Positions 1 to 8,174 of a stretch of DNA of 64,000 nucleotides are shown here, piece after piece. The notes under the pieces are model-generated. The model did no database searches. It was given only the letters and a program-made list of their open reading frames with translations, and was not told the DNA's origin. The position numbers and the translations under genes are program-made. The stretch lies in assembly GCA_012862575.1 (NCBI GenBank), contig BLSF01000044.1, positions 124,001 to 188,000 on the forward strand, read 5' to 3'. Numbering within the stretch: position 1 is the stretch's first letter; each line of letters opens with the position of its first letter. Source of the stretch: Parietichytrium sp. I65-24A (taxonomy: Eukaryota; Sar; Bigyra; Thraustochytrida; Thraustochytriidae).

Positions 1-1296
1 TATGTGAAGGAAATCGGCGAGAAGTTAGTGGAGGACGATAGCTCCGATTTGAAACCCGTCGACTTTGTCAAAAACTTGTTGCAGCTCCAAGAAAAGGTGT
101 CAAAGATCATCGTGAAGGCGTTTGATGAAGACAAACTGTTTATGCGAGCCCTCAAGGAAGCGTTCGAGTTTTTCGTGAACAATCAGCGCTGCTCCCACTT
201 TTTGTCCCTGTATCTGGATGACCTGATGAGAAATCGCATTCGATTGCAGTCAGGAGATGCCATGGAGCTCAGCCAGAAGGTGGACGAGGTTGTTCTTCTT
301 TTCCGCTATCTGAACGATAAGGACATCTTTGAGAACCACTACAAGCACCAGCTTGCAAAGCGCCTTCTTTCGGGGCGCTCCGTCTCCGACGACTCAGAGA
401 GTATGGTGATCAAAAAACTCAAAACGGAATGCGGATACCTCTTCACCTCGAAATTGGAAGGCATGTTCAAAGACATGCGCCTCTCGAAAGAGGTGATGGA
501 CAAATACGCCAAAGACTTTCCCATGGACAATTCCTTCGATTCGCAGGGCGACAGAGTCGAGCTGCGCGTTACTGTGCTTACAGCTGGCTTCTGGCCTACC
601 GACCTCGTGTCTTCAACACTAACCTGTAACCTCCCCGATCAGATATCGCAAAATTGCGAGACATTCAGACAATTCTACCTCGGCCTTCACAGCGGAAGGC
701 GCTTGACATGGCAGACGAATCTTGGAACGGCGGATGTCCGTGCCAGGTTCTCCAGCACCGAGCTGCACGAATTCAATGTCTCCACATATCAAATGTGCAT
801 TTTGATGCTCTTCAACGACAAGGAGGAACTCACTTTGGAGGAAATTATGAATTCAACAGGAATCGCGGAACCGGAGTTGAAACGGCATCTTATTTCGCTC
901 GCAGCTCCCAAGTTTAGGATCCTCAATAAAGAGCCGAAAGGTCGTGTCATGGAGCTTTCCACAAAGTTCTCAGTAAATTTAGAGTTCCGGTCAAGCCACT
1001 ACCGTGTACGGGTACCCCTGGTTTCCACCCGCGAAGACCTGAGCGGTGCAAAGATTGCAATTCCCGAGCAGGTTGAGGAGGACCGGCGGCATCTTATTGA
1101 GGCAGCCATCGTTCGGATTATGAAATCCAGAAAAGTGTTGGACCACAACTCCCTCATCGCGGAGGTAACAAAGCAAATGTCTGCGAGATTTAACCCCTCG
1201 CCACAACTCATCAAGCGTAGGACCGAGTCGCTTTTGGAGCGGGAGTACTTAGAGCGGGACCCTTCTGATCACAGAGTCTTTCGCTACTTGGCGTAG
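1..1296 (+). CDS. CUL3: Cullin-3 (C-terminal part, 5' truncated by window edge)
   Basis: This is the scaffold of a CRL3 ubiquitin ligase; its C-terminal half binds the RING protein RBX1. The reading frame is already open at base 1, so only about 431 C-terminal residues are present. They cover the end of the cullin repeats, the cullin-homology/4HB-alpha-beta region (motif NDKDIFENHYKHQLAKRLL near residue 107) and the C-terminal winged helix. The neddylation motif IVRIMKSRK is intact, with the acceptor lysine codon at 1123-1125, and the protein ends FRYLA as expected. The C-terminal sequence (IEAAIVRIMKSRK, ending EREYLERDP) resembles CUL3 more than CUL1 or CUL4. No intron is seen in this part. 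No BTB adaptor lies in the window. Confidence 0.93.
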   Translation, partial: YVKEIGEKLVEDDSSDLKPVDFVKNLLQLQEKVSKIIVKAFDEDKLFMRALKEAFEFFVNNQRCSHFLSLYLDDLMRNRIRLQSGDAMELSQKVDEVVLLFRYLNDKDIFENHYKHQLAKRLLSGRSVSDDSESMVIKKLKTECGYLFTSKLEGMFKDMRLSKEVMDKYAKDFPMDNSFDSQGDRVELRVTVLTAGFWPTDLVSSTLTCNLPDQISQNCETFRQFYLGLHSGRRLTWQTNLGTADVRARFSSTELHEFNVSTYQMCILMLFNDKEELTLEEIMNSTGIAEPELKRHLISLAAPKFRILNKEPKGRVMELSTKFSVNLEFRSSHYRVRVPLVSTREDLSGAKIAIPEQVEEDRRHLIEAAIVRIMKSRKVLDHNSLIAEVTKQMSARFNPSPQLIKRRTESLLEREYLERDPSDHRVFRYLA

Positions 1297-2145
1297 GTAG
1301 ACCCTCTCATGTGCTTACTTTCTTTCTCTCGACCTATTACTTTTGACAAAGAGACCAAAAGAAAACCAAAAAAATTCAGAAAAGAGATTCTTTTGATTTT
1401 TCACTCTCAATGATCCCACGACTGCCTTGTCTTGACTTTACGCGCGCAAGCGCCAAAGTGTGACAGCTGTTAACACACTTAGCGCCTGGCACAGACGAAT
1501 GCGTGGAGTCAGATAGAAATTCTTCAAATACTGTCGGTGCGAGTGCTCGGCTGTCTTCGAAGCGCGACGTGGCCAAGTCAGCAAGAATCTCCGCGTGAGC
1601 CGTTTTTGCCATCCCCTTGATCAGACTAGGTTAGCAATGTTCGGAAGACAGTCAACATGAAGGTAATGTTGTTCCACTTGCTTCCTGTCTTCTCGGCAGC
1701 GAAAGATGCCAACGGTCTAAATTTACAAAATGTAAATGTATCTATGCCCACATCTGTCTACGTCTGCGCCTTCGGTGCTCTTGACTACTATGGCAGGGTT
1801 GTCGCTGCTCCAGCGGAAGCGAACAATAAGTGAGCAGCAGTATCCACTGCTCACTGTCAAAGAGAATAAGGATAGTAAACCCCTCAACGGGTAAGTTTGA
1901 CGGCGCGAAACGGTGACGGACTTTTCCAGAGTCTGAGCTCCCTGCTTTGCTTGACATTTTAAAAGTTGAAAAAGTCTGGGAGAATATATATATCATGGGC
2001 TGGAACATTGAACAGTGTAACATTGAATTGAATTTTTTTTTATATTCTTCGCTGTTAAACTCCAAAATGTTCTTCGCATTCCCTCGCATATTTGACATTC
2101 CCAGACTTTTGCATCCATCCAGGAAGGCCAAATGTGCATGTGCCA
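1297..2145. other. Intergenic, convergent 3' ends
   Basis: This 850 bp stretch lies between the stop codons of cullin-3 and of the CS-domain gene on the other strand, so it holds two 3' ends. Short A-rich and T-rich tracts follow the cullin stop (about 1345-1385) and precede the other stop (about 2030-2045). The small ORFs here show no protein-like pattern. Confidence 0.6.
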
Positions 2146-3471
2146 TCACAGCTCTTTCGCTTCCTGTGCTACGGCTTCTTCGTCTGTAGCACCGTCCTTG
2201 GAGCCAAACAATGTAGAGACGACATTCTCATAGATGGAGTACCATCCGGAAGACGCATCGGCTTTGGCATTTGCATCCCCTCCTGCAAAGAGCTTTGTAA
2301 TGGTCTCGTTCAGGGCCTTTTCGATATTCTCGAGTTTCGACTTTTTATCTGCTGCATGCTTGTCTTTTTCAGCCTTTGCTTCTGCTTCGATCTCTTCCTT
2401 CTCCTTTCGATACCGTTCTTCGGCTGCAGCAAGCTTTTCTTTCGTCTGCGCGTCAATAGCCTTGACCAGCTTTTTTATCTCTTTGTTTAACCTTTTCGTG
2501 TCTTGCTTGGCACGCTTCTTTATCTCCTTAACGCGAGCTTCTCGAACCTGCTCCTCCGGGCTGACGGTCTCTTCGGTAACCGTTTCGGCCGTGGAGTCCT
2601 CAGTCGCAGCAGCCTCACCAGTGTTGCCATCACTGTTGTTCAAGGTCGCATCATCAGAAGATTTCGCTTCGTCGGCAGCAATTTTATCCAATTCGGCGCT
2701 GTATTGCTCGTGCAGCTGCCACCAGGTATGCATGTTTCGGGGTTTTTCTTTACCTTTGAGCAATCGGTCCCATTTTGCTGGCTGGCGGACCTTTACCAGG
2801 GTGAAGGTCCCCCTGCCCACAGAGGCCATGTTCCAAGCGCTCTTTTCCGTATCGATCTCCTCCAGCAACTCCAACTCAAGCTTGAATTCCTTGTTTTTGC
2901 CTTTACATGTCGCCCCCAATTCAATTCCGTTCGACGAGATGCTGACCTTCTCGTCGATGAGGTCAATGCACGCAGGGGCATCCAACTTGTGAGCGAATTT
3001 GACTCCGACAAAGACCGAATTCCCGCTTTGAGCCCATTCGAAGGCTGGGGCCACGATGGCTGCTTGCTTTACTTGCTTCGGCACCGGTTTGGCCTTGCCT
3101 TTCAAGACTTGCGCCAGCTCCGAGAGCTGAGAAGAGAGCGCGCTAATCTTGGCCATCTCCTGCTCGCCGCCCAACTGCGCGCCTTGGCTGGTCTCGCACG
3201 CATTAGCGATTTCAAGCGCCGCCTGGAAGAATCCTTTTTCGATGCTCATCACCAAGGCCGTGGCCGGGTTTCCAGTACACAGCGCGGCTTTTGCGTCCTT
3301 TTCACGAAGCAGACCCACCAGCTGCGAGTCCGACGTGCTCGACGACACCAGCTCCTCCGTCCTCGACCCGACTGCAACCGTCAACGCCAGAGACAGCGCC
3401 ACCGCCACCGCCGCCCGCGTCAACATCTCCAACGTAACCCACATCTCCCACCGCAAGCCACCGCAAGCCAC
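2146..3471 (-). CDS. Secreted/ER-luminal CS (p23-like) domain protein with coiled coil
   Basis: The 441-residue frame begins with a hydrophobic segment (AVAVALSLALTVAVG, about residues 21-35) that reads as a signal peptide. It would start best at the second or third Met (codons ending near 3444 and 3426) rather than the first. A CS/p23-type beta-sandwich follows at about 142-250, recognisable from FEWAQ...VFVGVKF and the W-rich tail WDRLLKGKEKP...WW. Next come a Ser/Thr/acidic linker (265-310) and a Lys/Glu coiled coil (310-395). The C-terminus is AKEL, close to but not matching the usual [K/H]DEL retrieval pattern. CS domains normally act as HSP90-type co-chaperone modules in the cytosol, so luminal placement is unusual. 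Chaperone function is inferred. Confidence 0.72.
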   Translation of the reverse strand: MACGGLRWEMWVTLEMLTRAAVAVALSLALTVAVGSRTEELVSSSTSDSQLVGLLREKDAKAALCTGNPATALVMSIEKGFFQAALEIANACETSQGAQLGGEQEMAKISALSSQLSELAQVLKGKAKPVPKQVKQAAIVAPAFEWAQSGNSVFVGVKFAHKLDAPACIDLIDEKVSISSNGIELGATCKGKNKEFKLELELLEEIDTEKSAWNMASVGRGTFTLVKVRQPAKWDRLLKGKEKPRNMHTWWQLHEQYSAELDKIAADEAKSSDDATLNNSDGNTGEAAATEDSTAETVTEETVSPEEQVREARVKEIKKRAKQDTKRLNKEIKKLVKAIDAQTKEKLAAAEERYRKEKEEIEAEAKAEKDKHAADKKSKLENIEKALNETITKLFAGGDANAKADASSGWYSIYENVVSTLFGSKDGATDEEAVAQEAKEL

Positions 3472-4068
3472 CGCAACCTAAGGACTAACGAGCTGTCCAC
3501 GATGTCCACGTCCCGTTCCAGAGCGTTAACTAGCGCTGCACACAATCCCACAGTCTCACACGCTCGCACCGCCGTCGTTCGAGAGAGAGAGAGAGAGATG
3601 GATAGAAAGATAGATAGATAGAGAGAGAGAGAACGCTCTTCTTCCCGTCTCGTATTGCCAAGCGCCACGTGCCACGTGCGACGTGCGGGGAGGTGCGCGT
3701 TAGAGATGGAGTAAGGAGAGGAGGTAGGGAAGGAAGGATATGGCTAGCCTGAGGCAGGCTTGAACGCAGTGCGTGCTGCTCTTGGACGCGTTGGTTGTGG
3801 GTCTCCGTGGTCTCTGTGATGCTCCGTGGGCGAGGCGATGGACGCGGCGAAGGGGCAGATGGAGGACTGGAAGGAAGCATGGAAGCAGGGAAGCGAAAGG
3901 TAAAAGATCAATTGGCCCTGGCTGGTGAGGGCACAGGTGCTTTGTAAACTAAGAACGGGCGGAAAGGGGCTAGCAGGTTACATGAATGGTCTGCCCATCG
4001 AGCATTGCTCTCTTCCATCTGAGCATGCCGGGAACGAATAAGGTGCTTGGAGAACCTCTTGGCGAGCT
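3472..4068. other. Intergenic region with GA/GATA microsatellite
   Basis: This is upstream of the CS-domain gene and downstream of the small cysteine-rich gene. Apart from the GA/GATA repeat at 3581-3632, I see nothing supportable. The promoter of the CS-domain gene must lie here. Confidence 0.5.
3581..3632. repeat. (GA)n/(GATA)n microsatellite
   Basis: A purine run of GA dinucleotides is interrupted by GATA units and followed by a second GA block. It lies about 110-160 bp upstream of the CS-domain gene start, so it may sit in that gene's promoter or 5' UTR. Confidence 0.9.
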
Positions 4069-4434
4069 TCATGCTGGCCCGAGGAGAGCTGCCATGGATG
4101 CGAACAGAGTCGCAAGCACGAGCGCCGGTCGGGCTCCCGCGCCGTCGCTGCAGTCTACATTGCATTGGTACCTGCTGTTGGTGGAGTTGCACGATGCCAC
4201 GTATTGTGAAGGCACGTCTTCCTTAGAGCAGTCCAGTGTTTCGAGGCATTCATAAACAGCATCGTATTGCTGCCTCAGCAACGTGCAAGTTTTCTCCGAG
4301 AGCTCCTCTTCCTCCATAAGCTCATTGAGCTTGCCTTGGATGCAACTCGGAAGCGCGGCCGTGTTGCACTCAGCGCTGCAGCTTGTTGCGCACAGGAGCA
4401 CCATTGCTCCGGCGGCCATCGCCGAGGCTCTCAT
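4069..4434 (-). CDS. Small cysteine-rich secreted protein, probable GPI-anchored
   Basis: I recognise no family. The 121-residue frame starts with a signal-peptide-like stretch (AMAAGAMVLLCATSCSA). The mature part has eight cysteines (about 23, 31, 50, 63, 69, 82, 91, 95), enough for four disulfides, and an NST glycosylation sequon. The last 20 residues are hydrophobic (PALVLATLFASMAALL) after a small-residue cluster (SDGAG). That is the layout of a GPI-attachment signal, with no charged cytoplasmic tail. The overall design points to a small cell-surface protein, perhaps lineage-specific. Its shortness is the main doubt, but the ordered signal, Cys-rich core and GPI-like tail are unlikely by chance. 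Confidence 0.55.
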   Translation of the reverse strand: MRASAMAAGAMVLLCATSCSAECNTAALPSCIQGKLNELMEEEELSEKTCTLLRQQYDAVYECLETLDCSKEDVPSQYVASCNSTNSRYQCNVDCSDGAGARPALVLATLFASMAALLGPA

Positions 4435-5010
4435 TCCTTGTGCTCTCCTCCAACGCGGCAGCTAACCCCGTCCGCGGCGTCTGCTCTGGCCTTCGTCTCG
4501 TTTGCGCTCTCAGCTCTTGCTGTCTGCTGAGGCAAGCGCAAGTCGGTCTGCAACCACTGCAACCAGAATCAGCAAGGCCTTTCGTGAACCAACTGTGCAC
4601 ACAAGCTGACGTTTGCGGAGCGAGCCTGTTACGAGAGGAAGCAGATCTTCCCTCGAAACAGCCACTCGGTGTCCAGGCACAGAGATACAGATACAGATAG
4701 AGATCCCTGCCGAGACTGCCACTGGCGAGAACGTCGAGAGTGGCGAGAGCCTGAGGCTATAGCAAAGCAAAGATCTGATCTTCTTTTGACCCTGGCTCCT
4801 GCCGTCTATAGCAATCTAGCTCGTTAGCCCGTTGGTTGGGAGAGGCGGGGGGCAGGGTGGGCAGGGGGCGAACAAGAGGGGGGAGGGGAAGAATGGGACG
4901 CGAGAGCCGGAGCGCTATAGCTTGAGTATAGATTGATTCGATGCTCAAGAATGAGAGATTTGAAATCACTGCAGCGACGTCAAGCGATGAAAGAGAATGG
5001 GAGAGGCTGA

Positions 5011-5059
5011 GAGGGAAGGGGAGGGGGAGGGGGGGAGGAGGGGGGGGGAGGGGGGAGGG
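5011..5059 (+). repeat. G-rich tract with G-quadruplex potential
   Basis: Nearly 50 bases are almost purely G and A, with at least six runs of three or more Gs separated by one or two As. That fits the G3+N1-7 quadruplex pattern on the plus strand. It is immediately followed by a pyrimidine (TTTC)n run. Confidence 0.85.
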
Positions 5060-5087
5060 TAATGTGTTCTTTCTTCTACCTTCTACC

Positions 5088-5116
5088 TTCTTTCTTTCTT
5101 TCTTTCTTTCTTTCTT
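5088..5116. repeat. (TTTC)n microsatellite
   Basis: About seven tetranucleotide TTTC/TTCT units lie next to the G-rich tract. Together they give a purine/pyrimidine strand switch. Confidence 0.9.
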
Positions 5117-5835
5117 CGATTGCCAGTCTTGAATCTGATTCAGTTGTACCCAGTACTGAGTGCTGAGTACTGCACTGCAGGGGGCGCGAACAGCACAATC
5201 CGCTGTGGGCTTTGGTCAAAACGCGGAAAGTACCAGTGAGCATGCACACCTAGCACACTGCTCATCCCCGGCAGACACTTACACAACTTGATTGCCAAAC
5301 CTTGACCAAACAGGAGTCGCCTCTAACTTCCCAACACCGAGGGAAAATGAAATTAAAAAGTAATGAAAATGAAAATGGAAATTACAACCGCAAAACTGGA
5401 TCCCATCTCCAAACAAAGCTGAGCTTACATCACACCCCGCGCGCTGGAATATGGCGTTCCACTCGCTCCCCTTTTCATCGTCCTTCACAGCTGGCACGAA
5501 ATAAAGCGCACTTCCTGATACTTCCTGGCTCCGACAGATTTGGTAGCACTGCTGTAAATTTCCCAATAGACCTCCTCTTAGCTGGCAACTCATGAACCAA
5601 CCAAAATCTCGGCCCGACAAACTAAAGCCCTACGGTCATCTACCACAAACGATAGTGAGAGCAGTACACACTGGGGAATGCAGTGAATGCAGTGAATGAG
5701 AGAGATAGGGGACGAGACTGGGCACGTGCCAGCGCGAGTGAGGGGTGGATCTGATCTAAGCTTAACTGACTGTGAATGATGTAATGAGATCATGTATTGT
5801 GTTGTATTGTGGTACTAGTAATGCACTGACACCAG

Positions 5836-5897
5836 TGTCAATGTCAATGCCAATGTGGATGTCGATGTCGATGTCAATGTCAATGTCAATGTCAATG
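5836..5897. repeat. Imperfect (TGTCAA/TGTCGA)n hexamer array
   Basis: About ten hexamer units of the type TGTCAA, TGTCGA, TGCCAA or TGTGGA lie in tandem, followed by a degenerate GGTCAGTG/GGTCAATG tail to about 5925. Confidence 0.85.
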
Positions 5898-6990
5898 GTC
5901 AGTGATGGTCAGTGGTCAATGTCAAGTTGTAGGAATGTACCGGTACGTACACGAGCGTGTTTCGAGCGTGTTGCTTGTTGCGTGCTGTGATGGCGGAATG
6001 GAAGGCGTGGATGTTCTGCACTGCTGAATTTCTGAATTCTGAAGGAATCCGTCTGAAGTGCAGGCTCTCCATGGATCAGGGAGGCTTGGACCACGCGCCG
6101 ACTGGCGCCAGTGGTGGTGAAGGCGGAGATTGGATCACTGAGAATGGACTGAATGGATAATGGCTCTCGGACCCTGTCTCAACATCAAGCACATCCATCA
6201 TCAAGCCTTGCGAGCATAAAGTGCATGAAGTGCATAAAGGCGAGGTCTCATGTTCTAGGTGCACTGCTGAGTACTGGTATCAGGACATAATACATACCAT
6301 TTTGTTGACAGTTAACCATGGACATTCAGGTGAGACTCTGTTACCGGTACAACCAAATTTGACCAGTAAGTTAGCCGCAGCCGCCTCGGAGGGTTATGGT
6401 CACAGTCATGGGTGTTGGTCGGGCCAATCTCTCTGTACGTCTTGCTTGCGTGCAGAATTCAGTCAGATTTCAGGATTCAGCTAGTCGCGATCATATGAGC
6501 AGCTCTTCATTTTCTGTGTCATACCGTTGCTCGCGATCTCAAACTTGCAAGAGGTGCAAGGGCATTCGGCTTGTGCTTTAGGTGCAAGCCGAGTCCCTCA
6601 CCTGGCCACAGTGGCCAGAGACGGAAATTTCGCAGCCCAATGAACTCTTTGCGATGTGTTTGAGTCTGGTGGTACCACCCCAGTCATTCAGCGCATCGAG
6701 TATCAAAGCTGGGTATCAAAAGGAGAAGAGATGCGTTACATTACGTTGAAACAGTCGCCTTCCAGCGATCACGTTGGGTCTCTAGTAGCTAGGAGAGAGC
6801 CAGACTTTGAAGACTATGGCAGCTATGGCCACACTTGCAAAGCAAGCTGTACATCGCAATTGAAGACAACCCAGTTGACTTCTATGTCAATTTCCATCAC
6901 ACAGACGCAGATGAGACAACTTGGACGCGACACACTCGACGTTGGCGCAACCAGTCCGTCGCGATTCTGCAGCGAGCCCGAAGCGCCACG

Positions 6991-8025
6991 ATGGAGAGGA
7001 TTGAGGAAGATGTGGTGCCGGAACCGCTGACTCTGGTGCTTGACTCAGTAGATCAGATTTACAAGTCAGCGAAGCAAGTCATGGCTTTGGAGATTGCGGC
7101 CAAATCTCTCGTGAAGCAGTGGCTTCCCAAAAACCACTTTGAAGAGGCGAAAGAAGCTCAGTTTTATATGCCCAAGTGGCCATACCGGAAGTACATAAAA
7201 GGCTTTCAGAATGACCAAGAATTGACGGCCACATTCGCTTGTTTGATGGAGGTACTGAGCTTCGGGAGCAGCGAAATCGGCGCGCTCAGTATCGCCAAGG
7301 CCCTGCAAAGCGCAGCTCGTTCGAATCCGACGCTTCTGTTGGCAAGTAACATTCGCAATATCTCAATCACGGAGCTCGCAGCTCTTTTGAAGACTGGTTC
7401 GGGAACGGAGAAGGAGAAACACGACGCCAAGAGCGACGAGAGCGTCTTGCTTCGGGAACGACACAAAATGGTTAGACAGTTTGGGAGGCTCATCTGCATG
7501 AACTTCGATGGTCAGGTGTTAAACATGATTAAAGAAGCTGCGCAAAGCGCTGAAAAATTAGTGGATATCCTCGTCAAAGAACTGCCCTTCATGCGCGATG
7601 AGAGCATATACAACTATCAGCAGATCTCCTTCTATCGCAAAGCCCAAGGCATTGTAGCGAATTTGTATGGTGCGTTCGAAGGCACAGGCCCCGGAACTTT
7701 TCAGGATATTGACCGAATCACTAGCGCCTCAGACCTCACAATTTCGCAAATCCTCAAATCTTTAGGAATTCTACAATTTTCTCGAGACTTGGAGCGGCAA
7801 CTGCAGGATAAAACATACGTAATCCATCCGCACTCACCCACAGAAATAGAAATTCGGGCTTCCACTACCCAAGCTGTGCAGAAAATCACGTCTCTCATCC
7901 AAGAAAAGGTTGGCGTCAAGTTTACTAATGTACACACTGTGTGGGCGCTCACGAATGCAGTGGCCACAGCTGAAACGCATAATGCGATCAAGCCACTGCA
8001 GCCGATAAAGACAATATTTTACTAA
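6991..8025 (+). CDS. Divergent queuosine 5'-phosphate N-glycosylase/hydrolase (DUF2419/QNG1 family)
   Basis: The family releases queuine base from queuosine monophosphate so that it can be re-used by tRNA-guanine transglycosylase. The first in-frame ATG (6991) gives 344 residues, the usual family length. Family landmarks are visible in order: LLRERHKMVRQFGRLICMNF, a SAEKLVDILVKELPFMRD helix, the ISFYRKAQGIVANLYGAF block, and FQDIDRIT...QILKSLGIL. The end is LQPIKTIFY, matching the typical ..IRCIYY terminus. However, the N-terminal NFSFW motif is replaced by LMEVLSFGSS, and the WDYA-type segment near the end reads WALTNAV. The conserved Asp after the FQDI block appears kept (SASD). It may therefore be a diverged or non-catalytic member. 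Confidence 0.75.
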   Translation: MERIEEDVVPEPLTLVLDSVDQIYKSAKQVMALEIAAKSLVKQWLPKNHFEEAKEAQFYMPKWPYRKYIKGFQNDQELTATFACLMEVLSFGSSEIGALSIAKALQSAARSNPTLLLASNIRNISITELAALLKTGSGTEKEKHDAKSDESVLLRERHKMVRQFGRLICMNFDGQVLNMIKEAAQSAEKLVDILVKELPFMRDESIYNYQQISFYRKAQGIVANLYGAFEGTGPGTFQDIDRITSASDLTISQILKSLGILQFSRDLERQLQDKTYVIHPHSPTEIEIRASTTQAVQKITSLIQEKVGVKFTNVHTVWALTNAVATAETHNAIKPLQPIKTIFY

Positions 8026-8174
8026 GATACGATTTAGACACCTTGCCCAACCCTTGTCTTACCCACTTCCCCTTTCGTTGCTGCAGATCAGGTTTCTGCA
8101 GCTGCCAAGCGCAAACATACCTTTTTCGCGGCACGAAGGACAACACCGGCTGCACTGCTGAGGGGAGGGGAGGC

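Larger units (their letters stand above)
4435..6990. other. Long intergenic region with simple repeats
   Basis: This 2.5 kb has no convincing coding sequence. It contains a G-rich tract (5011-5059), a TTTC microsatellite (5088-5116) and a TGTCAA hexamer array (5836-5897). The promoter of the small Cys-rich gene is at the left end and that of the queuosine-hydrolase gene at the right end. An open stretch runs in frame into the latter from 6811 but has no ATG before 6991, so a short upstream coding exon cannot be excluded. Confidence 0.5.

Noticed and set aside
2503-3621. 372-codon plus-strand frame
   Set aside because: It is antisense to the CS-domain gene, with Arg/Leu/His-rich composition typical of a shadow frame.
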